Source: Monarcha castaneiventris obscurior (Eukaryota; Chordata; Aves; Passeriformes; Monarchidae). From it: DNA of 64,000 nucleotides. Every line of letters begins with the position of its first letter. The first letter of the stretch is position 1. The position numbers were made by a program, and so were the translations under genes. The stretch is taken from assembly GCA_026261815.1 (NCBI GenBank), contig JAMPIT010000417.1:3319501-3383500 (forward strand). The letters are read 5' to 3'. The notes beneath the pieces are model-generated. The model was not told the origin of the DNA. It did no database searches and saw only the letters and a list, made by a program, of their open reading frames with translations. Shown in pieces: positions 24,401 through 36,600 of this stretch.

Positions 24401-27400
24401 TACAGTTCAGTAGTCCAGAAAAATGCATTTAACATGAAATTGAAGTTAATGCAATATTTAACTTGACATAATGTTATGACCAACATGTTCAAAAGTGAAT
24501 AAAAGACTTGTGCAGCTGAAGGTTGATTTTTTTCTCATGTACTGTGTAAGTAGGCTCAATTGCTTCAAAAACTAATTAGGAATGGAATGACTGATAAAGT
24601 GAGTTGTGAATCTGTCTTTAGTCAAATCTGCCACTTTAATGACCCTATACTTTCTTCAGATTATTTGGAGTCTATTTCTTAGAATAAAGAAATACCATGA
24701 TCTCTTGGAGATTCTGTTGCTTTTCAGCTGATTTTAAGTTTATTATGCTGGAAAATATTCACAATCCAGGAGTTAGAGGAAAATCTGGAGTCAGATATAT
24801 TTAGGAAATCCTCATACAGTCCCTGCTTACCTTTAAAATACCAAGATATTTCAGGCAAGACCAAGCTTGCATGCAAACAAATACTGAACTGGCATTAATA
24901 GCTAGATAGATACTGTTGACTCATGTCAATCATCTTAAAGTGTTTTGTTGCTATCTTATAAAATGCAACAAGAAAAAGACCTGTTAATTATTGAATGTTT
25001 ATAGCATATTTGGAATTTTGGTATTTTGTTAGTACTAAACAAACCAGATAGGCCCTCTGGACAACTGAGTTGAGAAAAATGCTAAGTGCAGAAATTGTTT
25101 CTGTTTATCTTATATAACTTTGAGATACAAATATGACTTATTTCAAAGCAGTATCAAGGTCTTTCTTAGTAAAGAGCGTGCAAATCCTAAGCATTCTTTT
25201 TTCTGTCTTACCTCTTCACTTTCACAAAGCCTGTTCTAGTAACAGAGGCTTCCCAAGCTGAAGGAATGTTATGATCGCTCTGTTTGGATCAAGCGGAAAC
25301 TGCTAATTTAGGAGCAGCATCTCAGCAGATTATTTTGATAGCCATCTGTGTGTGGTGATGGTGCATTACAAACTGTTCAAGTAGCGTTGCCAGAGTTGGG
25401 TTTAGAATTTATTAGAGCTACAAGTAGCAGAGGCCTAAGCAAACAAGCAGGATTTTGAAAACTTGAGTGTTTTCTGATTTTTGCCTTTCTTGCACTCACT
25501 TTGTAACACCATGTAATCTCACAGAGAATGCCAGGACAAGTAGGAATAGGGGTTTTGCAAACTTGGTTGAAAGTATGTAGATACTAAAAGAACTTCTTCC
25601 ACATCATTAGAGGAAGAAATGTTGACCTACCAGGTAGAAAAATAATGCAAAGGAATGCCAACGTAATATAAATATTTGTAGTTTTGTGTAGTGATGGTGC
25701 AACAGCTAGAAGCTTACTTCTCTGGTCACAGGAAAGCAGTCCCCTACCACTGTATACTTGAATTTCAAATTAAAACACAAGACCAGAATAATGAGTGATT
25801 TTTTTTTTTTTTTTTTTCTAACTCTAGAGGAGGCTTGTGATGGGTATTTCCTTCCTAAGTGGAAGACTTGTGTGTATTTGCTTAGTAGGTGTAAATGTTT
25901 GTGCTGTTTCACATAGGCTTTGGTAGTGATCATGGGGGAGAATAGAATTAATTTTTTTCTGGGTTTGTATGTTTAGTATTCTTATGTCTTCCCTTAGAAG
26001 AAAAAGATGTGTTCAGTATTAACTGGAAACACCCTGTCTCTCATTTCTCTCTCCTGCTCTCAGAAAGCTACAAAGAAAACTGACAAACCCAGACCAGAGG
26101 AGAAGGATGACCTAGATATAACAGAGATGAGTAATGAAGACCTTCAAGAGCAACTTATGAAGTATGGAGTAAATCCTGGCCCGATTGTAGGTAGGTCAAC
26201 TGAACTAGCAGATAGTAATCTTGTTTTTTCTCACTAAACCCCACTTGTGAGTTCTCTAAGTTCCCCTGATACAGTTACTTTTTAATACCGGTACTGTTGC
26301 AATCCTACTTCCCACGTAGGATACTTTCATTGAACAGTTTACCCTGAGAAGACTTGAAGCGTTGCAGGTGAGCAAGTCTGCAGTTTGCTTCTTGTGTTCT
26401 AGGCCGGCTGGAGATGTTCCAACTTCTGTTCTGAGCTGTGTAACTATTAGTTAAAGTTCAGTGCTGGGATAATTAGGTCTTCTGATACAGAGGTTTAGAT
26501 CTGGGCCCACTTAAATAGGAAACACATCTTACGTAATAACCTAATAGTATTGAGAGCAGAATGAGAACAGGGAACTTCCCTTTCCCTAGAGCATTTCCTA
26601 CTCACTGCATTGTGCAGTAATGTTTTCCTTTGCTAATGTTTTTTTTCTAGCCTAGCATTCTCCTCTCTGCTGGCCTACGTCAGGAGTAGTTCTGACCCCA
26701 GCCTAATCTCCTGCCTTGGGCACTCCTCTGTGCTGTGGGATCAAAGCGCCTTTCCTTTCAGATTGTGCAGTAGTCTAATGGCAAGGGAATTTGATTTCAC
26801 AACTCTTCAGAAAAAGATTGTTGACTGTAGTATGCAGAGCCTTCTGTGGAATGTTCTTGAAATTCTAGGTGGATGGAAATGTCTGACTCAGCCTGCAGTC
26901 CTGTGTGTATTCAAAGTCTTATCTGTAATATTTTCAGTTAGCTGGTTCTGCATGCCTTGCCATTCATCCTGGACCTCTTGAGTAGTACTCAGATATGAAA
27001 AACTCAAGAACCTATGTAGTCCACTGGAAAGACATTCAAATTTGGTCTAATTTAAAGCCTTTAATTCTTAAGGGGTATGGACTCTGTTTCTTGAGAGTCT
27101 GCCATTTCTTTTTAATGGCTGTTTCCTCTTATCAGAAAACTTCAAAGGTTAGAATTTTCTTTCTGCTGCCAGCAGCTCAGATATCAGTCACCTCTACAGC
27201 TTTTTGCCAGCAAAGTCCAGATGTGGAAATATGTGCTAGACCTGATACCTTTTAAACAGCTGTCTTCTTAGATCAAGCAAGCCAACCTGATGGCTAGATG
27301 GCAGCAAGCAGAAAGTTCTGTTATTGCTGCTTGCTTGCACTACCTCTGATGCTTACTGCACTGAATTTGCCAACAAGGCAAAGGCAGGGGCATTAATTCC

Positions 27401-27656
27401 AATGTAGGGGAATTAGGAGAATAATAGTGCAATCTGCATGGAGACTGTTGCCCTTGCAATATCAAACTCACTGAATTTTTTGTGAGGGCGTAAAAACTTG
27501 TATATTGCAGCATATGAAACAAAACATCTAAGAAGCAGGTAAGTTCCATTTTGATAGATTTCTTTTTTGTAACTTTCAGTGTATGAAGAGGTCTAAGAAT
27601 TCTCTAGAACTGAAAAGTTAGAAGCCTTAGAGGCAGAGTTGTGTACCAAGAGGGGG

Positions 27657-27693
<37 letters not shown>

Positions 27694-30600
27694 GACATTG
27701 TGGGCCATACTAGCTGATTAAAAACCAAACATTATGTTCAGAAATTCCCAAAGAATATGGAACAGCCAAGTTATATCAGTCAAGTCAGGAAAGATTAAAA
27801 CTGTATCTTTAGCATGTATCCTTCCGTGTTATAGCTACTACTAGGAAACTTTATGAGAAAAAGCTTTTGAAACTGATGGAACAAGGTCCTGAACTGAAGG
27901 CGCCTGTGCCTCTCCCAGCGATTTCAACTACTGAGAACACCAGACAGAATGGAAACAATGATTCTGACCAGTACAGTGACAATGAAGAAGGTAAGACTTG
28001 AGTGGAACTTGCGTGGGAACCATTCCAATTATACAACAATATTACTTGCAGTCAAAATAACCTGAAGAGAGTATGATCTTGCTGTTGGGTGAGGCTGTAA
28101 GATACTGCTGTGGGCCATGTGAGTCATGTACTTGATCATGCAGTATTAGCACAGTGGTCCAGGTGCCTGTTCTGGGAAAGGAAACCTTTTGCTACTGAAC
28201 TGGTCCCTTTCATCCATTCTCCCCAGACGGGAGCCTGTAAATCCAACAGACAGGAGAACTGCATATTGGGTGTTTCATTGTTCTCACTTCATACTTAACT
28301 ACCAGTCCAATTTGTCTTATGGTGCTCACAGTGGTTATTTACTATGGGCTAGTGAATGAATGTTTGCTTACTAAACTTTTGTACTTTTTTGTTTCATGTC
28401 CAGCAATTATGATTCAACCTCTTTTATGCTGTGTTCCTTATGGACTTAGTTGGGGGTGGCTTGATTGGTTGGTCCTGGGTGTGTTTTTTGTGGTTTTAAT
28501 ACAAGGTGTGTATCAAGGAAATGTAGTGGGGGAAGCGGAACCTAAAACACACCATTGTGCAGTTTGCAAAAAATAAAAACAGCACAGGTTTTAAAGAATT
28601 ACTTGAATAGAATGTTAGAAGATGCTTATTTAGTGTGGTTTGGTTTTGGTAGTGGGGTTTTTTTGTTTGTTTGTTTTTATAGAAATTTCCATGGACATAG
28701 GGCAGAAAGGGTTGAAATACAACTAGTAATTGGATTTATGTCCCTTGCATATTTGGGCTTGTTTTTCAGTTTTTATCTCTTGCACTTTTGAGAGGGAAGG
28801 GATGTTAGAGGTTGATTTATTAGTTTTTGGGACAGCCAAGAGCCCAGTCACAACTGACAGCTAACTTCTTAAAATTACATATGCTTCGTATAGTTACTGA
28901 ACTGTTCACACACTGGGGAAAAAAACCTAAAATTTCCCTTCTTCCCTGCCAAAAAAGGTTTTTTATAAATACATCTTAAATATGTTGGTGTAATGCTATT
29001 AGAATTTTAGAAAAGCAGTGGAAATAATACATCCTCTTATTGGTGAGATAACTGCTAGCCACTCTCCTTTCTACTGCATCAAAAATGGGATTTTATATAA
29101 AAGGACATATTTTAAAGGAGACTAAGCTAACAACTTCAAACAGCATTGGCAAGCTTCAATACCTTTACTACAATCAATAGTAAAATGGTACTTCAGTTAA
29201 AGGAACTGCAATTCGATACCAGTTTCTAAATGGAACTGGTGAATTGGTCAAGGCTTATCTGAAATGTAGGATTTTTAGCACAAAATGTAAATACATGGGT
29301 CAGTGTTTTAAAATAATTTTAAGGTTATTCTTCTTCAAAAGTCTTTGTTCTTTTACATTCAATAGAGAAATATACCTGTTTCACAGCTTTTTAAGGAAAT
29401 GGTAATTCTTACGAGTTTTGTTGCTTCTTAAAATGAATTTTTATCAAAATATATTTGGTTTCAAGTGGTACAACAACCAGTAGTATTATAGAAACTAGTT
29501 ATATTAAAACTGGTTGCAGATCCGAAGGCTGAGCTGAGGCTTGAGAAGAGAGAACCTCTGAAAGCCAGGACGAAGACGCCAGTAGCACTCAAACAAAAAA
29601 GAGTCGTTGAACACAACCAGGTATGTTTATTGTAGTGGTATGTGGAACAGCTACTAACTGCAGGTGATGTGCACTAAACACCTTACTACTTTTAACATCA
29701 CATTTGACTGAGTGAGCTATGCCATTTTTTAAAAGTTCTTTTAGAAAGCCTGTTCTATTACAGCATGAAAATCTTGTGAATTAACTATAGTGGCTGTTTT
29801 TAGCCTGTCTGATAATTTTCAAAGTTATGGTCTGCTAAAATCTGTTTGTCTGACTTGCCAGCTGCTATAGCACCTCCTAGAGAAGAATAGTAGGCAATCT
29901 GAACATGTTTAGTTTTGGAAACCTGACAGATTTTTAAGTCACATGGGCTGATGGCTTTCTATTGGATGTTTGTAATCAGCTTGATTTAATAAAAGTAGTG
30001 GCTTCTTAAAAAAAAAAAAAGCTGTTTGGAAAAGGGGGCGTGTGAGTTTTTTTGGTTTTTCTAAAAAGTGTTTTTAAATACATATATATATATATTGGTT
30101 TAGTATTTATAGATATAGGTAAGCATTCTGTTTAATGACTCATTTAAATGTAATATGTGAAGTAATGTTTTTGGGTATATGCCTATATATAGGTGTGTGT
30201 ATGTGTGTACACACATACCTATCTATATAATATTTTTTTCTTCAACTGTGTTTGTAGCAGCAGTACTAGAGTAGACATGAATTTGTTGAAAGGCTTCTCC
30301 TATGAAGAAAAAGAATAAATAACAGGTTTAGATCCCCTGTATGTACCACCTGTCCTTTACTTACAAATACTAGCTCTGCAGTCTTGAAGCAAGAGGGATT
30401 TTACAGAAGCACCTCTGATTTGCAAACTGCTGAATACAGGGTTTGGTAGTTGATGGCTGATCTGTCCTTGTGATGTGAAAGTGTCACTAAATACCCTGTT
30501 CCCTAGCTGAGGACACTTAAGAGTCTTTACAGTGTTCATCTGACCAGTAAATAGTGGAGTTATGTTACAGTAAAGGACTTGTATAGAAACATTTAGTGAC

Positions 30601-33600
30601 TCAGAATCTGACTTGTTAATCACTTGGTGTATTTTAGCAGATCGCAGTGACTTTTCTCAACACTTTGTTAAATGCCAGATGCTTGCTATTTAGTGAGTGT
30701 GTATATGTATAAACATGCTTTAGCTATGGATGTCTCTTAAAGCAGGTAAAATGCTGCTATATGGCCTGGAGTAATACAACACAGTTATGAAGATCCATAA
30801 CTAGTTCTGCTTGTTTTAAGTTGGAGTTTTAGGGTACAAGCTGAACAGGGTTTACTTAAAAAATTAAACACACACATAATTCAACACACCAAATATTCTT
30901 TAATTTGTTCAGACAATTTCTGTTCATGATGGTCTTTATAATGAACATCTGACTCTTTAGGTTCTTGTATTTTAAGAAATACTTTTTTCAAAATTGTTAT
31001 TCTACCAGAAATCCGTGCCAGCTTCAGTGTAATAGAGATATTTAATTCTGCTGTCAGCAAACAAAATTTATAGTCTTCAGGGGCCCACTTACAGAATAAA
31101 ATAAGAGATTTAGTGAGGCATTTTTGTGGCATTTTAAGTGATGATTTGTTTACGTAGTATTTTTGTCATCCAGTTTCACTATATTAGTATCAGGTCATAA
31201 CTGTTTTATCTTGCCATCTTGCACGTGCAGTATAGATGCAATATTTTGCAACTTGTATATTTTAATTACCAGGAGTTAATCAAAAGAATATCAAAAGAAT
31301 AATCAAAAAATTATCTAATTTCAAAATTGCCAAATTCTTCAGAAATTCTCTTGAGTTTGTTAAACCTTTTACCTTTGGACTTCTGTTTGGTTTTTGTTTT
31401 ATTTTTGTTTTTTTTAATACAGCAAACAGACAAAACCATCTAAAAATCCTGCTACAAACAGCCCCACCCACCCACCCCCCAGTAAAATTTTGCAGCTGCT
31501 TGAAGCCAAGAACAACTTAATGCTTTTGGATAGTAAGTGTGTGTAGTCATGTATTTTGCTGAGAACAAAACCAGAAGGCGGGGAAGATTTTTTTTTCGTT
31601 CTTCCCCTTCTTCCTTTGGAATCAGATTGTAGGTTTTCAGCTAATGTGTCAAGGGACTATGCTTATTCTGCAGAACTATTTCAGCTGTTGTGCACTGTGG
31701 GGGATTGGCTCAAAGATTATGAGGAATGGTGAGGCTGAGCTGGTGGGCAGTGTGGTGTGAGCAGACTTGCTGGTTACTTCTAGGTCCTGTGCAGCACTCG
31801 TTTTAGACCAGACATACACAGCTGACAAGATTGTCTTTTATTTGGCATGGCTGGATGTAGCTGTTCTCTTAAGAAGAGAGTGCAAATAGATATTTGTTAA
31901 AGCAGACTGCTGCAAAAGAAATTGGGTGGGGAGGCTGAGCAGGCGTATGGGTCTTATCAGTCAGTCAGCAGTGGAGGCTGGATGAAATTGAGCTCAGCTG
32001 TTTGTGTTTAATTACCTCCTCATAGTGAAAAGTTGGCAGAAAACCCTAATTTAAATATCCCCTTCTGATCCAGTAGGTGAATCTAGAGTTGGAGTTCAAA
32101 ACTGAGCATGATACCTCACAGTAAATGGCATTGGACAAAAAGAGGCAGGTTAAACAATGTAAATGTTAAGGAGCAATGTAGAACTACTCTCTCTCCTGAG
32201 ACTTTGTACAGTGACATTCTGCATGTGCTGTGTTCCCCTACTCCTGTCTGGGTGTTTTTTTTGACTACCTGTATAGTAACTTGATAACTGAGTGATAGGT
32301 GAGGTAAAGTCATAATCTATAGCTCCACTCCTCATGAGTTATTTGACAGTTAAAAGCACATGCAGAAGGCTGCTTGTGTACCACAGCGTTGTTTTTTCTC
32401 TGGTTACGTACAGGATGTTGGTGTACCTAACATGAGTGTTACATTTTGAGTAATGGGTTAGAGGCCTGCTCTGTTGACAGTGAGGATAACTATAACTACA
32501 GACAACAATTTTTATTTCTTCTTTTTTATTTTGTCTGTTGACTATGTTCTACTGAAGTCTGGATGGGTTTTATGCAGTAGATTCTGGTTTTTCTTAGACT
32601 TTTCATGCAAGAAAAAAGTTGAAGCTTGGTACTTAAAACATGATTAAGCGTTTGAAGAAGAGAGGCAGTTATTAGTGAAGTACTTCTAACTTTTCATTAG
32701 AAGAGAAATAATTTCTAGTGAAATAGTCTGAGATGGGGAGGTCTTTGTTGCTAGTATGAGTGGATTGTGTTTGAGTAGAAAACACTCTGAAATTAGTATT
32801 TTTTTTAAGCTTCTAAAGAACACCTCTCAAAAAGTATATGGGGTTGAGGTAGGGATCTGTGGATTGTGGGTTGCAGGAAGGAAGAGAATGCAGTGTCTGG
32901 TAAATATTTCAGGAGGGATTAGAAGATGTTTCATCTAAAGTCTGTTTAAATTGTAAAGAATTTTGGAGAATTAGGCTGAGATCTAATTCTAAACAAAAGA
33001 AATCTGAATCTGTTTGGACCTGAGGTCTGTGCATTTGTTTTATAAAGTGATTCAGTGACTTTGGAATGAAGTGAAAAACTTGTGCTCCCTCTGCTGGGTA
33101 TGTAGTAGCTGTAATACAGAATTTAGAACCATAAAGCTGCTCAGCTTCTAGTTACACTGTACCCTCTCAATTAATAAATACTTTTCAGCCTTTCCTCTTA
33201 ACACATTGTTTTGGGGCTAATACTGTTCTAATGAAGTCATTTCCACTACTGAACCTGTAACTGACAGTTGCAGTGTATAACTTCATCCAGCAATGAGTAT
33301 AACTTCCAAAAACTCAGCAGTACATCCTTGTATGAGGTGTTAATGTGCAAAGATAAAAGTATTAACGAAGTAATAATTTTTATTTTTAAAAATAACCTAA
33401 TAAAAAAGAAAATATTGTATGTCACCTAGAATAAGCAGATCCGCATCTCCCTTACCATCCTGGAATTAGTTTTGAGGAGGATATTTGCTTTGAGCGTGAA
33501 ACTTACAATAAAGCATAGGGAATGATCTGTGTTTGTTAATGGCTATAAAAGTTTGGTGCTTCATGTTGTTACTTAGATTTGTGAGAGATTTGTGTCAGGA

Positions 33601-36600
33601 TTGTTTGTTTAAATGTCCTGTTATGTGAAGATTTGTTAGTTTCATCCCTGTATGTGGAGCCTTTTAAGATCATGAAGTGTCTCCCCCGACCCCTGTGGCT
33701 GAAGATTAGTTCCTGTTGAAATGTAGGCTGTGCATAAACGGTTCCCAACTCTCCTTGAGAGAACAGAACCCCAGCTGTGTAGAGAAGGTGATGCTTTCTG
33801 TTTATGCTCATAGATTTATTTTTGTGTGTGTGTAGGCAGGAAATACAATGGGCCTGAAAGCTTCATGTCTGCTGTCCCTGACTTAATGTAACTTCTCATA
33901 GTGTTAGCTCATTCAAGGGCAGTGAGCAAATTAGCATTTCTCAAATGGGCATTATCTATTCAGCTGTGTATTTGAACAACAGTGTGCTCAAATGTAAGTA
34001 TTATGGTCAATGCTACTAATCTAGCTAGCTATTCATCAGTGAATGTATTAGGATCCCCATTTTTTTGATTGTGGACATTGCTTTTGGAGTATGCATGCTA
34101 TTTTGGCTTTTGGTTGTGAGTATCCAATGCTTGGAGCTGGTTTTCATGTATATGATCATGTGTTTGATGCTTGAATAGACCTATTCTCAAGACGAAGTTA
34201 CTGAGACTGTCGAGACAAGTGGATCTTCAAAAAGTGGACCTCTGCAGGCATTTTCTAGGGAGACTACAAGAGTGTCAAGAAGAACACCAAGAAAAAGGGT
34301 GATGAGAGGCTTTTATAATAGACAAGCTTTTTTTTTTTTTTCTCTCACTCTTAGGGCCCCAGTGACTCTTTTATTCAACTGTTGTCTTTTGTTTGTTTTA
34401 AACAAACAGGTGGAAGCTACAGCACAGTTGCCTATAGATGATGCTGTAATATCAGAAAATACTTCCATAAATGAAACTATATTGGCTGCAAGCAACAAGA
34501 CCCTAGTAAATATGCTTAGTAAATATGTTTAATCAATTATGGTATTCTTCTGTAACATATCTTCACTGACAGAATCATTCTGTTTTGGACAAATAGAAGA
34601 CTGTTTTAAAGAAAGTAAGACTATTCAGTAGTCTTTGAAACCACATACTCAGTATGTTTTAGTACCTAATGCTGTTCACTTTGAGATGGGACTGGGTTGA
34701 CACCTAGGTCCCATCTAATGTCTTTTGTGGGGGGAGGGCTGAAAAGAATTGCTTTGAAAGCTTAGTTACTTTCTTAATTTAAGTACATGCAGAATATTTG
34801 CTTTTAAGTTTGGCTTTTCTAGTGAACTAAATAGCTTTGGTTTCTAAATGGCTTAAAAGAAAATACTTGGAATGATAAGCAGTGTGTTTCCTGTGCTAAC
34901 CTTGGAGTATGTGTTACATAACCTTCTTGAGTTAACTTCTAACATGCATATATTCAATGCACATAAAGGTTTTGTTGTTTGGTTCTGCCACCTTGCCCCT
35001 TTTCATTTTGTATTTTGGCTGTTTCTGAGTTTGAACAATTTTGAATCTCGGCAGGTTGGCAATAGGGTGCCTGGAAATTTCAAGCATGCAGCTCCTACAC
35101 TGTCAGTCAGTGAACTCTCAGACATGCCCAGAAGAACACCAAAGAAACCACTGATGACAGCTGAAGTAAATAAATTAAAACTTAGATTGCTCTTGCTTAC
35201 TCTCTTTGAACAAAATTCTTGTGTGCATGTGCTTATTTCTTAGTACAGAGGGGGTGGAGGGTGTCATTGCCCAGGTGACACCAGTCAAAATAAACTAGCA
35301 TTGTCATGTGACATAAGACAATATAAACTTATTATCTTTACCTTTCAGATTTGAGTGTGTGTGTGTGTGAAAATCTGCTTTTTTTCTTTTTTCCTAAGAC
35401 AAATATGTTTTGATGTGTTATTTCTCCTTGTTCTGCTATTTTTCTGAAAGTGTAGATTTTTTTTCTTTTAAATTTTTTGAATAGCTCAAAATAGAGTAGA
35501 CTTGGGTTATCTTCCTTTGAACTTGAAAAACAGCCTATTCTAAAAAAAACATAGTATGCTTTAATTTAGGAAATCAAGTAGTAGTATTACTACAGACCAA
35601 ATGCCTGAATTAAAAAAGCATCTCTAGATTCCTCTCAGTTATCAAGAAAGAACATAATTCTTTTACTGTTAACCTATTCAAGCTGTCAAAAATTATATCT
35701 CTTGGAGAACTGTCTAAAGCACCTGCAAGTATATGTAATTGTATTAATGCAATACTGTAATGTGGAATTTTACATTGCAAGATACTGTTTGTCTGTTCAT
35801 GTAGCTGTAGATAAAGCTGCTATTAACACTTCATTTACAATATGACTGCAATGTAGACTTAGTTGTCAAGTAGAAGTAGAAGGTTGTGGGTAAACTTGAT
35901 GATCTATTCTAAACTGCTGATGGTTTTTTTCAGTCAGTATTTTACTGTACTGTGGCATTGTTTATTACAGCCAGAAGAGACAGATTGCCCACATCAAGGC
36001 TTTTTAAATTATGTTGGCCACAACCAGTCCTGTGATCTGCTCAACACAGCCATGATAGAGGTGATGGTTAAGTTTTTTGATCATCTACATCATCGGCTGG
36101 CAGGCATATAGGGATTTATACAACGCATTCTTTATCTTAAAGGAAACTGAGGAGATCACTGAATGCTTTAAGACACCAAAAGTGACCAGATGGATGCCAA
36201 TAATTAAGGTTAAACAAACTTCTAAAACCCAAGAAATAAACTTCTTGAATGTCACTGGGTGACTCATTGATTCTTACAAATTGCACATGGTTGTGGTCAC
36301 TGAGATAGCTATGCAGAAGCTCTTTGTTTTGCTGTCTGTTCGGCCTCTGACTGTTTTTGGTTTCCTAGGTGCTGGAGAGAACTACAGAAGAAAGAAGAGT
36401 AGAAAGGGATATTCTTAAAGAAATGTTCCCTTATGAAGTATCAACACCTACAGGAATTAGGTATTTCTAAGGTTTATGGGGGCTTTTTTGTCAGTTCTTG
36501 TAAACCTACTTAACCTGAGAGATACCTTTTGATTATATTGATAGATTTTTGAAGAACAGTTTTTGCACTCTGGTTCAATGACATTCGTGACAGCCATCTA

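Larger units (their letters stand above)
18466..26063 (+). other. TMPO: TMPO intron 1 (7.6 kb)
   Basis: No further exon that I can support. It contains a GC-rich minisatellite (20660-20920) inside a second CpG-dense patch (about 20520-21020), and a small tandem duplication near 23331-23384. A 116-codon frame at 23839-24189 shows no family resemblance or phase-consistent splice sites. Confidence 0.7.
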
